From positions 39,133,804-39,197,803 of the forward strand of contig NC_134096.1 in the NCBI RefSeq assembly GCF_000715075.1: DNA of 64,000 nucleotides, in the 5' to 3' direction. The position numbers were made by a program, and so were the translations under genes. The notes under the pieces were generated by a model. That model saw only the letters and a list, made by a program, of their open reading frames with translations. It ran no database searches and was not told where the DNA came from. The stretch comes from Nicotiana tabacum (Eukaryota; Streptophyta; Magnoliopsida; Solanales; Solanaceae). This document shows, one piece after another, positions 21,990 to 32,830 of the stretch. Numbering within the stretch: the first letter of the stretch is position 1; each line of letters starts with the position of its first letter.

Positions 21990-22460
21990 GTGCTGAAAAA
22001 ATGGTCACATGCCAGTGCTGATTTAACCAACATGTCATCAATATAGACCTTCATGATATTTTCCAACTGCTCTTGAAATATTTTGGTCACCATTCTTTGG
22101 TACGTTTCTCTAGCATTTTATAAGCCGAACGACATAACTTTATAACAGTAAGTCCCTCTGTCTGTAATAAACGAAGTTTTTTCCTCATCTAGAGGATCCA
22201 TCTTTATTTGATTATAACCAGAATAGGCGTCTAAAAAACTTAAAAGTTTATGACCTGCGGTAGAATCAATTAGTTGATCTATATGCGACAAAGAAAATGA
22301 ATATTTAGGGCGAGCTTTATTTAAATCGGTATAATCTACACATACTCGCCACTTTTCATTCTTTTTTGGGACTACAACAATATTAGCTAACCACTCAGGG
22401 TACTTTACCTCTCGTATTGAGCCAATTTTTAGAAGGTTTTGTACCTCGTCTTAGATTACT
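21990..22460 (-). pseudogene. Tat element C: reverse transcriptase palm
   Basis: Reading down: VDYTDLNKARPKYSFSLSHI, LLSFLDAYSGYNQIKMDP with the first catalytic Asp, ITDRGTYCYKVMSFGL, and the active-site box VYIDDMLVKSALA at about 22030-22060. A stop after MSFGL and lesions before 21990 break the frame. The YIDD box is intact, in contrast to element D. Confidence 0.8.
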
Positions 22461-23500
22461 TGATTTTTAAATTCTCCTTGCTTCCTTTTCTTTTGTTTGA
22501 CAGGTGGGTGCAATAGGTCCTCATTCAGCTTATGAGTCATTACTTTCGGTGGTATACTTGTCATGTTTGAATGCGACCAAGCAAAGCAATTAGCATTAGC
22601 ATGTAAAAATTTAATTGACTTATCTTTCATTTCCAAGCTCAATTTTGTTCTGATGTAAACTTTTTTGTCAGGCCAGTGGACGAATAATATAATAGCTTCG
22701 AGCTCCTCCGTGATTGTTTTGATATTCTCATTTTCCTCTGGCTCTTGGATCATATCATACCTTGAATCTATATCAGCTTTATTTTTTGGACTTTCAGTTG
22801 AGGTGGGCAATAAATTATCCTCAACTGAATTCTGTAATTGCTATTTTGTATCTTCATCCTCGAGTGTTCCACTCCCAATTGCAACGGAGTTGATATCCCA
22901 CGTTGCCTGTTGATCTCCTCTGATTTGACGAATTCCCCATTGTGATGGGAATTTAATTACCTGATGCAACGTTGATAGGACCGCATCCATATCATGAATC
23001 CATGGCCTTCCTAGAATTATGTTATAGGCCATGTCTGCATCTACCACTTGGAATTTAGTGTCTTTGACGACAACTTCTACGAACATTGTTAATATGATTT
23101 CACCTTTCATGATGACACTTAAATTATCGAACCCAGAAAATGATTGTGCCTTAGGTATGATATGATCATTCGCTTGCATATTGTTCACTACTCTCAGTAG
23201 TATAAAATTCACTGAACTACCTGGGTCAATAAAAATTCGTTTAACATTAGTATCATGAATAAATAAAGATATTACCAGTGCATCGTTCACGTCTTCATCG
23301 TCGAACACTATGATGTCCCCTTTCAAAACCTGACGAACCCGTTTCCCGTGGGTAACAGTGACTTTGGATGTCTTTTTTACAACCGTGTATGTTACCTCAT
23401 TGACTTCTTCACCCCCGGTTATAACATTTACCATCTTTTTTGGTGACGGGAGTTTTGGCGATTCCTGCCTGTTTTTCATGTAGGATGCTTTCCTTTTCAC
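22461..23500 (-). pseudogene. Tat element C: aspartic protease and linker
   Basis: The protease reads IFIDPGSSVNFILLRVV near 23230-23180 (DPGSS in place of the DTGAS of chromoviruses, as usual in Tat), then AYNIILGRPWIHDMDAVLST and FPSQWGIRQIRGDQQATWDI. An acidic linker follows (EPEENENIKTITEELE) up to the RT. The long open frame (23500-22841) is the best preserved part of C. Confidence 0.8.
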
Positions 23501-23559
23501 TGAACAGATTAGTGAGATAGCCTTGCTTCACTGGATATTCAACTTCTCCTTGTAGGAGT

Positions 23560-25017
23560 CTGCAATCCGCTGTCATATGGCCATGATTTGTGAAATTCAC
23601 ACCAAAATTCCTGGCTCCTTTTTGTTGGGATTTGACCTCATCTCTTTCGGCCATCGTACTTTGTCACCCATTTCTCTTAGAACAGCTACCAACTCTAACA
23701 TACTGACATTGAAATTGTAATCTCATATCTGTGATCGAGAGCTTGGATCACTATTTTTGGCTGTGTCCCGTTCCGTTTTTGAATCGAGAAGAAGTACTTG
23801 TCTCCTTTTATCTCGATCTTGATCAAACCGTACATGTTCTTATTTTGATCAAGAATCTCGTCCTGCGGGTCCCATATAAGGCTCGTACATGTTCTTACCA
23901 GACCTTCTTTCTGTGTCTGAACGTCTAGATCCAGAACTTTCCTCTACCTTTGACTAGAAAATCATATCTTCTTCTATTCGTAACTTTGTACTGTACCTGT
24001 TGTACACGTCATTCCAGGTAGTTAGGGGAAACACCCGAAGACTTTCTTTCACTCTTCTTGTGGCTTCTGAACTTTTCTCATTCAGATTACTTGTAAATGT
24101 CATAGCTACCCAGTTATCAGGTACATGTGGTAGCATCATCCTCTCCCGCGGAAATCTATCTACAAATTCCCTGAGCAATTTCATGCTTTCCTGTTTTACT
24201 TTGAAAATATCGTCCATTCTCTTTTCTACTTTTGAGGTCCCGATTGTGCTTTTATAAATAAATCTTCAAGCTCAGCAAAATAGTTAATAGAATTTTCAGG
24301 TAAAAGTGAATAACACGTTAGTGCGCCTTTCGTGAGGGTTTCGCTAAATATTTTCACTAAGACTGATTCAATTTCCTGCTTGGTTATATCATTTCCCCTA
24401 ACCCGTGTGGTCAATGCGGTAACATGGTCCCGTGGGTCAGTAGTCCCATCATATTTAGGGATATCATGCATCTTGAATGTTTTGGGAATTGGCAAAGGTG
24501 TCGCACTTGGCTTCCAGGATTGTTAAAAATATTTGTCAATATCCACTCCTTTGATCACCAACGGCACTCCAGGTATATGTTCTATCCATTCATTTTGTTC
24601 CTTGAGCTGTTTCTGCAAGGTTAATACCAAACTTTGTAAATTAGAATTATTTGGTGTACCTTTCCCTCCGTCTCCAGAATCATTTGATATTCCTCCACTT
24701 CTAAATTATCAAGCCCTGAACGAGGGTTTTCCAGAGTTATATTTACTAGTGGAGGAGTCTGCGCAACGTTAGGTAATCCGCTTGCAAATGCACGTAAAGC
24801 TTCACCAACTTGTTGAGCAATCAATTTCCTCAAGTTATCCTACACATTGGTCTGCTCGACAAATCGTTGCCCATCATTATGAGCAGTAGACCTTTCAGGT
24901 AAATTGTCACGTGCGCGTGGTGGAGTTGTTGTTGGCGTACAGTGTGGCGGAGTTCCACCTTGTTGTATTTCTTGGACTCCATCATCCACCTGAACAATTT
25001 CATTAATAGTTGACATG
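23560..25017 (-). pseudogene. Tat element C: gag
   Basis: Begins at ATG 25015-25017 (MSTINEIVQVDDGVQEIQQG), 68 bp after the LTR. The capsid region has MHDIPKYDGTTDPRDHVTAL, LTKGALTCYSLLPENSI, LREFVDRFPRERMMLPHVPD and WNDVYNRYSTKLRIEE. A degenerate zinc knuckle, NFTNHGHMTADCRLLQGEVE, lies at about 23560-23610 and has lost its first Cys. Stops occur near 24850 and between 24226 and 24217. Gag forms the particle and binds RNA. Confidence 0.8.
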
Positions 25018-25065
25018 CTTTGTTGCTAAAGATAAAAATATAAAAAGTGAACAGTTTATCAAATT

Positions 25066-25084
25066 CCCGGTGACGGAACCAATT
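25066..25084 (-). other. Primer binding site of element C
   Basis: On the minus strand AATTGGTTCCGTCACCGGG follows the LTR end AACA. The TGGTTCCGTCACCGGG core has the look of a tRNA 3'-end complement used by Tat elements, but differs from that of element D (TGGCGCCCACCGTGGGG). The tRNA was not identified. Confidence 0.5.
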
Positions 25085-25738
25085 TGTTTAACCAAAAAAT
25101 AGTTTTTGTGGTCAAAGTCAATATCAAAGAAAAGTGAGTTTCTAATAACCAAGTTTATTTCACTTTTTCAAAAATAAGAGAAAAAAATAAGAGAGTAAAA
25201 AAGCAATTGAAATTCAGTATTCAATAAACAAGGGAAAGAAATCTTATTGATGAATGTTGTTTCCTCCTAAGAATTGTGGACAAAATCTCCAATCAAATAG
25301 AGATATAAAGTAAAAGATTGATTGCATATATTCGTGAATATTCTGATGATCGTACAAAATAAGGTAAGGACCTTTATATAAAGATGTAACGATTTCCCCT
25401 CACTTAATTCATGCCCGTTACTACCATTAACTGCATTAATTGCTTATTACTAAAATTACTCGTAATAGTTATGGCAGTAATAGGTGATCGCGCGTAATCA
25501 CGGGTAATGTTGATTCTCTTTCCATATTCATAATTGTTCATGAATCTTTCTCTTTTTATGGCCTCCATGCATCTCGTGCATATTTCTTCTTTCCTAGTTG
25601 TCAGATACGGTTCCTTCTTTTGTAAATCCCGTGGGTATTTTAAACGTGTCTCATCATTCTTCTTTATTAACTTGATATAAATGCCACTTGTCACCATATC
25701 ATTAATCCATATGTCATGCTTATTTTTTTACCAATACA
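25085..25738 (-). repeat. 5' LTR of Tat element C
   Basis: Starts TGTATTGG at 25738 (minus strand) and ends GGTTAAACA at 25085, 654 bp. It pairs with 15137-15791 as the 5' LTR of the same insertion, giving an element of about 10.6 kb. Small indels and substitutions between the two LTRs show that it is not recent. Confidence 0.88.
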
Positions 25739-25956
25739 AGATCTAATTACAAAGTGAAAATAATAAGCACAAAAAATGGCTATTAGCGAAAGGAAAATGG
25801 TTCATAAAATTAGTCTAATTCTAATCCTTAAAAACGGTTAGGCGGGAAAATTGATCCCTAAAAGTTTGATTCTTGTAGCTAGTGTAGAATAAGGTATGTA
25901 ATTTTTCTTGACTTTTGTAATATATATATATATATGTGTGTGTATGTGTGTGTGTC

Positions 25957-26032
25957 CGTATAGGGTAAAATAGGATATGACACGTAGCTGACTAAAAGGA
26001 GGACATGTGGAATCCAAGATGGGATGGCTGAG
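25957..26032 (+). repeat. 5' LTR of Tat element D, first segment
   Basis: CGTATAGGGTAAAATAGGAT and the following bases to GGGATGGCTGAG match the start of the 3' LTR at 39346. The first base of the canonical TG is mutated. It follows a (TA)n(TG)n microsatellite (25920-25955), and the right end of D is followed by (TA)n(CATA)n, so D inserted in a simple repeat. It is broken by solo LTR E. Confidence 0.8.
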
Positions 26033-26189
26033 TGTAACACCCTAGAAAAATTTGATGAACTTAAGTGTAAAGCCCGGTAAAATTTGCTAAGAAAATAATG
26101 TTTCATGGTGCCGGACTAGGATTACGTATTGTGGGTTAAACAATGCAAGGGAAAGTAAAGGAAAATTTTTGGAGAAAAAATATATTTCT

Positions 26190-26445
26190 GCGGTCCATTA
26201 TGCGACCGCATTATCACTCTGCGGACCGCATATTGGCCGCAGAGTGAGGCAGTTAAATGGGTCAGTTGGAAGCAATTATGCGGTCGACTATGCGACCGCA
26301 TAACTGCTATGCGGTGTACTATGCGACCGCAGAATAGTTATGCGGACCGCATAGTGACCGCACACTCAGACAGATTTTTGGTCATTTTGGACACCAATTA
26401 TGCGACCGATATGCGGTCGCATATGCGGTCTCATATGCCGGAGCT
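26190..26445 (+). repeat. Cluster of TGCGGNCCGCA / TATGCGACCGCA inverted motifs in solo LTR E
   Basis: More than ten alternating copies of TGCGGTC / GACCGCA (for example TCTGCGGACCGCATA, ACTATGCGACCGCATAA) lie within about 250 bp, close to the LTR start. The motif order allows many short hairpins and concentrates CpG sites in AT-rich DNA. Confidence 0.7.
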
Positions 26446-27827
26446 ATATTTTTGGATTTTTTAAAATCCGACCCTACTCCATTAATACACGCAAAGGGTC
26501 ATTTTTGAGCAAATATTCTGATATTTTAGAGAGAAGGGAGAGTGTTTTAGAGAGAGAGAGAAAACCCTAGGCTAATTATTCATCAAGTCTTGCTCAAATC
26601 TTGGAAGATTAACAAGGAAAAACCCAAAAGTTCTTTATCTAAGAGGTAAGGTTCCATACCCTAGTTTTCAGTTTCGAATTTGGGTAGAAGATGGTTGATT
26701 AGGAGTATAATTCTTGGGTATGAGAGTATTATCTATGCATGCATGTACCAAAAATATTTGTGGGAAGATTGTTGAGCTTAAATAAGTAAGAATTGGGTTG
26801 TGTAGTGAAAGAAATCTTGTAGAAGAACCTTGTGGTTAAATTTGCACACCTAGTATTTGATAAAATGCTCAATAGAGCTGAGACCATGAATATTTTCCTA
26901 ATTGTTGTTAAATTTTGTTATGTCTCAAAATAGATTGGGATTGCTAGAATTTCTGGAACGTTGTAGTAATTTAAGAAAATCTCAATTGAGGTATGTTGGC
27001 TAAACTTTCTCTCTTGGAATTGAATTCCATAATGTTTCCGTGAGTTTCAAAGTATGGGTTGCGTATTAAAATGTGGTGGCTTGAATCGTATTTCAAATGA
27101 AAGCTAGTATGCCAAATTGTGCGAGAAAATCTCAATATTCTTAAGTCTCTTAATTGCTCATATGTGTACCTAAAGCCTTGATTTGGAAAGTCTTATTGTT
27201 GATAACTTATAAAGATGGTTGGAAGTGAAATCAGTAAATTGGGAATATAAAGTGTGGCCAACGTGCCAATAGTGAAAGTTATACTTGTGACCAATAAAAT
27301 GAAATAATGTGAGAAAGATTATGAAATGAGCTTTGACTCAACTATTCCAAAATTGACTTCGACAATATAATCGGCTAAAAGTTTATGAACTCAAGTGATG
27401 CCCATATGTGGTTGTTTTAGCTAATGCTATGCTTTGTAAGTAATTTTCAATGTGTTTTGCGTTCTTACATATTCGTGAGTGCAAATTGTGTATGATTTTA
27501 ACATGTACTTCGATTGCCAGTCATTTTACTCCATTTATTGGAAAGAAATCGATTGTGTTTAAAGCCTTCATTACTAATGAATTTAAAGTTGTGATTTTCG
27601 GAATATTCTACTTGTTGATAATTATGATGATGATCTATGAAAGGGAAGAAATGAAAGTGTGGAATATAAAATACGTCCATTACACCATGAATAAAGAATC
27701 ATATGTATGGTCAAGAGAACCAATGAAATAATAATGTTGTAAGTGGTTGAAAGTACGGATTAGGTGATATGTGGTGTGAAAGGTTATGAGATGTACGTAT
27801 TTGTACTTTTGTTTTCAATGTGTTATG

Positions 27828-28170
27828 GAACCCTATGGACGGTCTATGAAACACATAGGTATATTGTGTTATGAAACCCTATGGACGGTCTATGAAACGC
27901 ATAGGTATATTGTGTTATGAAACCCTATGGACGGTCTATAAAACGCATAGGTATATTGTGTTATGAAACCCTATGGACGGTCTATGAACGCATAGGTACA
28001 CTGCGATATGAAATCCTGTGGACGGTCTATGAACGCATAGGTACATTGTATTATGAAATCCATTGTGATATGAAATCCTGTAGACGGTCTATAAAACGCA
28101 TAAGTGCATTGTGTATAAGAGGTATAGATGTACAGTATGAATAAATACTATGGACGGTCTATGAAACGCA
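27828..28170 (+). repeat. Minisatellite with ~51-bp unit in solo LTR E
   Basis: About six units built on ACCCTATGGACGGTCTATGA followed by AACGCATAGGTATATTGTG and TTATGAA. The first three units are nearly identical, later ones drift and shorten. The open frame across it is only a consequence of the unit phase and is not considered a gene. Confidence 0.8.
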
Positions 28171-28891
28171 TAAGTGTATAGTATGATATGTGAATACTAA
28201 GGACTGTCTAATGAGATACATTATTAATGCAGACAATAGGTGCCCCTTTTGTTGTCCTTGTTTGTACAGCTTGTTTCAATTACATTATATTATGTGTTCC
28301 ACGTATAGATCATATGGGCATTCTATTTTGAAAGAGGATTTCTATCTATACATACTAGTGTTATTCGACAGTACTAACGTCCCTTTTGCCGGGGGCGCTG
28401 CATCTTTAATAGATGTAGGTGGTTCTACAGCAGGTGGTATTGATCAGTGATAGCAGTACACTCCTTTCAGCCGATTTGGGGAGCCCCACTTCATTTCGGG
28501 TCATGTATCATTTGTTTCTCATGTACTTTATAGTTGAGGTATAGCCGGGGCCTTATTGCCGGCATTTCCATATTACTCTTCAGTTATACTTAGAGGCTCC
28601 GTAGACAGGATGTGGGTGGTATCTGATGTTGGGAATTGGATTAGAACTGTTAGTATTTGGCAACATGTTTTTCATTAAATCTATAAACTCGTACTATTTT
28701 GGAAATATTGAATGATGTTGTTAATGGGAATGAAATGGAAGCGGTTAATGAAATCTCTTCAGTATTTGATTAACGGAGTAAATCTCCTCTTTATTCACGA
28801 ATAAATTTGGGTAGAAGGAATCTAACAGGCTTGCTCGGCCAGGTTCACTCGATTGAGCTTTGGTAGCGCTCCTCGATTTTGGGGCGTGACA

Positions 28892-29407
28892 CTGAGGACC
28901 GAACGCAACCACTCTTCTTGTCACCGTAAAGGATAACGTTCATAAATGTTTATTAAATGCTCTGCATCCGGTAGTATTTACTAAGGAATATTCTGCAGCA
29001 TTAAGAGCGACGGTCTGTTATAGAGAATTTGGCATTTATGTTCACCGTTACATCTTCATCAATAACCCTCATAATTGACATTAAAGGATGACACGATCCT
29101 AGGACCTTTTTCCCTAGACATAGCTATAAATAGTGAGCTGAGTTACCATTGTAAAGCACACGAATTTTTTGGCTAAACTTACACTCTATTCTATACAAAG
29201 CTTTATACAATTTTACTTATTGCTTTTTAATCTCATCATCGCTGTGTCGGAAAATCGTGTTCATGGAATCACCATCTTTGCTATTTCACCTACATTCTAA
29301 GGCTAAGTATTGTATATTTCTTCGATTAATGTATTATTTCAGGATCAAATAATTCACTTGTCTAGAAACCGCGTATAAATTCAACTGTACCGTTTTACGG
29401 GTAAACA
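28892..29407 (+). repeat. 5' LTR of Tat element D, second segment
   Basis: Continues D's LTR after solo LTR E: GAGGACCGAACGCAACC to CCGTTTTACGGGTAAACA. Compared with the 3' LTR it has about 66 extra bases after CCACTCT (28910-28980), lost from or gained against 39436. LTR length without the insertion is about 587 bp. Confidence 0.85.
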
Positions 29408-29410
29408 GTT

Positions 29411-29429
29411 TGGCGCCCACCGTGGGGCC
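29411..29429 (+). other. Primer binding site of element D
   Basis: TGGCGCCCACCGTGGGGCC lies 3 bp after the LTR end ACA. This form is common in Solanaceae Tat elements. It sets the element's orientation to plus. Confidence 0.65.
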
Positions 29430-29513
29430 TAGACAGATGTTCAATTAAATTGATCCTTGCCTTTTTTACTAACGTGTTTTGATTATTTTGTCTTAGAAAA
29501 AAATCACAATAAA

Positions 29514-30668
29514 ATGGAAGATAACACTGTTAACGATGGACATAACCTTGAAATTCGAAGGGATCAGCCTCATTTCGAGGACTCAATCGGTGACACTCGC
29601 AATGAGGGGAATGATGCCATGCCGGTGCATGACAGACGGTACCCTCGACGGGTTCGGGAGACTATTCCCGATGATGCTGATAAGGATCATGTAGTGTTGT
29701 GAGGATCCTGCAAGAGCAACAGGCAATCATTCTAGGCCATCTCACATGGCAGGATCAAGTTATGACAGAATTGAAGCAGGCATTATCGGGGGCCTCGAAT
29801 AATGTAAACAGTGGAGATCCAATTTCTCTTGTTGTTCCCACAGACCAAACAACGCATAGAGTCAACAACACCACTCACAGGGGTGAAGTTGGCTCCGGCG
29901 GGGCTGGTGGAAGCAGATCAGGTCTTAATAATAAGAACGATTCATTCAAAGATGAGCTTTTACGGTTCATGAGGGAAGTAAATGCCTGCATGGATCAAAC
30001 CCGGGCGCACCACCAGTATTGAAAGGCCCAAACTCGAAGAAGTATGTTCAGTTACCGTACAAGCCAAGTGCGGCACCAGAATTAATGTCGAAGCATTTCA
30101 AAATGCCTGAAATTCCAAAGTATGATGGAACTTTAGACCCACATGAACATATTACCACCTACACAACGGCGGTGAGAGGAAATGATCTAGCTCCTCACAA
30201 AATTAAATTTGTGATTGTTACAGAAATTTGGCAAAACTCTCACGAAGGGAGCCCTAACGTGGTATTCATTACTGCCCGAGCATTTCATAGATTCATTTGA
30301 GATGCTCGCGGATTCTTTCATTAAAGCTCATGCCGGGGCCAGAAAGGTGCAAGCCCGGAAGGCCGACATATTCAGAATCGCACAAGGAGAATCTGAATTA
30401 TTACGAGAGTTTGTTACCCGATTCCAGAAAGAAAGAATGCTGCTCCCGGTCGTCCCGGATGAATGGACAGTTGAAGCATTCACCAAAAGATTGAATCCAA
30501 GAAGTTCAGACACTTCCCGTAAGCTAAAGGAGAGCATGCTTGAGTTTCAAGCAACAACCTGGGCAGATGTTCACAACCGGTACGAGTCAAAGATAAGGAT
30601 CGAATATGACCAAATCGGTTCTACATCAACGACCAAATAAAGGATGACTACGATGCGGATAGGGGTAG
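29514..30668 (+). pseudogene. Tat element D: gag
   Basis: Starts at ATG 29514 (MEDNTVNDGHNLEIRRDQP). The N-terminal part ends in a stop at 29702; the next frame holds LGHLTWQDQVMTELKQALSG and a Gly-rich linker. The capsid begins FKMPEIPKYDGTLDPHEHIT (30105) and is frameshifted near 30220. It continues LTKGALTWYSLLPEHFIDSF, LREFVTRFQKERMLLPVVPD and WADVHNRYESKIRIEYDQI to 30640. It aligns with gag of element C throughout but with different lesions, so the two were separate insertions of related families. Confidence 0.8.
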
Positions 30669-31910
30669 TTTGAGGGGTCGGTTTTTACCCTACGACCGTA
30701 TCGAAGGCCGTGGTAGAAATTTCCGAGCAACAAACAAGTTCACCGTTGACAAAGGGACTGGTCGTGTTCGAAACAATAGATCACTTCAAGATAAAGAAAC
30801 GTTGGGGTCTCGAGATCTTTCTTACCCCAGTTTATCAGAGTATAACTTCAATGTCAGCATAGTGGAACAAGTGTCAGCCATGAGGAACATTAAAGAAGCA
30901 CGTTTCTCAAGAGGTGTGAATACCGCGGGATGAACGGTCACCGGATAGGGGACTGCCGACATCTTCGGGAGGAGGTGGAAATGCTATTGAATAATGGTCA
31001 TCTCCGAGAATTCTTGAGTGATCGAGCTAAGAACAATTACGGTCGCAACAGAGACAACACGGAATCTTCGAAACCAGGAGAAGAAACCCCACGCCAGACG
31101 TTCAACATGATCTTCGGGGGGAACGATATTAATGGGGTCACCTTTTTAGAGGCAAAGAAGACTAAAGTATCGATAACTCACAACAAAAGACTCCGGGAGG
31201 ACGATATCACTTTCACGGAGGAAGACGCAGACAGATTGTTGTTACCACACAACGACACATTGGTAATCTCTTTAAATGTATTAGATTTTAAAATTAAGCG
31301 TTTTCTAGTGGATCCAGGAAGTTCGGCTAATATCATACAATGGAGAGTATTGGAACAAGCTAAACTCACCAAAAGCATTATTCCGACAACAAAACTCCTC
31401 GCTAGATTCAACCTTGCTAGCGTGATGACCCGAGGAGAGATCTTGATGCTCACGAACGCTAAAGGAGTAATGAAAACAACTCTCTTCGAAGTAGTGGATG
31501 GTGATATGGATACAACATCATCTTAGGAAGGCCATGGTTACACAAAATGAAAGTTGTACTTTCGACGTATCACCAATTGCTGAAGTTTCCAACGCCCAAA
31601 GGAATCAAGCAGATAAAAGGTGACCAACTGGCATCAAGGGAGATGAATGTAATCTCAGTTTCGAGTAGCAAAGGGAAGGAGCGCACGGCATAGCAATTAC
31701 AGGAACCGGCGCCTACTCCCGAGTTAGAAGAGGTTATTCCGGAGGCAGAGTCGTCAGAACAATATCAGGTGCCGAGATATTTCCATGTTCCGGAAGAGAC
31801 GGACGCAACAAAATCCATGGCATAGGAACTAGATCAAGTGGCATTGTTTGAAGAATTCTTAGAAAGAAAATTTCACTTGGGGACAGGACTGCACCCCTAG
31901 CTCATGTCTG
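30669..31910 (+). pseudogene. Tat element D: zinc knuckle, aspartic protease and linker
   Basis: Basic linker RGRFLPYDRIEGRGRNFRAT, then a zinc knuckle remnant YRGMNGHRIGDCRHLREEVE at 30925 whose first Cys is lost. Protease: DTLVISLNVLDFKIKRFLVD then PGSSANIIQWRVLEQ (DPGSS active site, 31310-31330), a frame break at 31526, LGRPWLHKMKVVLSTYHQL and KGIKQIKGDQLASREMNVIS. An acidic linker follows, with stops at 31692 and 31824. It is parallel to C's protease. Confidence 0.78.
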
Positions 31911-31999
31911 GTTTTATTGAATTCCTTAAAATTAACGCTGATTGTTTTGCATAGTCGTGCGAGGATATGACAAGTATCCCGACAGAAATAGCCGTGCAC

Positions 32000-32830
32000 A
32001 AGCTGAGTTTGGATCCCAACGTACCACCGGTATGACAGAAGAAACGCCCTATTACCGAGGCTACAAATAAATTCATTAGAGAGGAGGTAACCCGCTTGCT
32101 TAAAATCAGTTCGGTCTGAGATGTAAGATATCCAGACTGGCTAACCAATGTAGTAGTAGTTGCTAAGAAGAACAATAAATTTCGTATATGTGTAGACTAT
32201 AAAGATCTTAATAAGGCATGCCCGAAAGATTCGTTTCCTCTGCCAAATATCGATCAAATAATTGATGTCACAGCCAGGCACGAGTTGATGAGTTTCTTCG
32301 ATGCTTATTCCGAGTACAACCAAATCAAGATGAACCCGGAAGATCAGGAAAAAACTTGTTTATAACAAATTTCGGTAAAGATTGCTACAATGTAATCCCC
32401 TTCGGGTTGAAAAACGCCAAAGCCACTTATCAACGGCTCGTAAATAAAATGTTTGAAAAATAAATAGGAAACACTATGGAGGTTTATATATATGATATGC
32501 TCGTTAAGTCTTTGAATGAAGGTGACCATCTTAAGCATCCGCAAGAAACATTCGACATCTTGAGGAAGCATAACATGAAAATTAATCCTGAGAAATGCGC
32601 GTTCGGTGTCAGTTCTGGTAAGTTTCTGGGATTTCTGGTCTCGCAGAGGGGAATTGAGGTAAACCTCGACAAAATCAAGGCCATAGAGGATATCCAAGAT
32701 CAATTATCGAACGTAAAAGAAGTCCAAAGACTCACAGGAAGATTAGCAGCCCTGAGCATGTTCATTTCCCGGTCGTCAAAAAAATGTCATAGCTTCTTCA
32801 CATTACTCAAAAAGAAGAATAATTTTGAAC
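32000..32830 (+). pseudogene. Tat element D: reverse transcriptase with altered active site
   Basis: Palm: NNKFRICVDYKDLNKACPKD, FPLPNIDQIIDVTARHELMS and FFDAYSEYNQIKMNPEDQEK with the first catalytic Asp (32299). A frame break and stops follow at about 32361-32463. The active-site box at 32484-32510 reads VYIYDMLVKS: the first Asp of the YxDD pair is Tyr, which would abolish polymerisation. Thumb and connection: NMKINPEKCAFGVSSGKFLG, VSQRGIEVNLDKIKAIEDI, QRLTGRLAALSMFISRSSKK. Confidence 0.82.

Larger units (their letters stand above)
26033..28891 (+). repeat. Solo LTR E in the 5' LTR of element D
   Basis: A 2,859-bp LTR begins TGTAACACCCTAG and ends GGGGCGTGACA, with no primer site or interior after it. 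It has a perfect 5-bp target duplication CTGAG at 26028-26032 and 28892-28896. The undisturbed target is visible in D's 3' LTR (GGTTGAGGACCGAAC, 39415-39428). It therefore arose by recombination between two LTRs of a full insertion. It contains a palindromic GC-rich cluster (26190-26445), a minisatellite (27828-28170) and the ACGTCCCTTTTGCCGG box (28377-28393) shared with LTR B. Confidence 0.92.

Noticed and set aside
27917..28144. Repetitive 75-codon open frame
   Set aside because: Produced by the 51-bp minisatellite unit length being a multiple of 3; no independent coding evidence.
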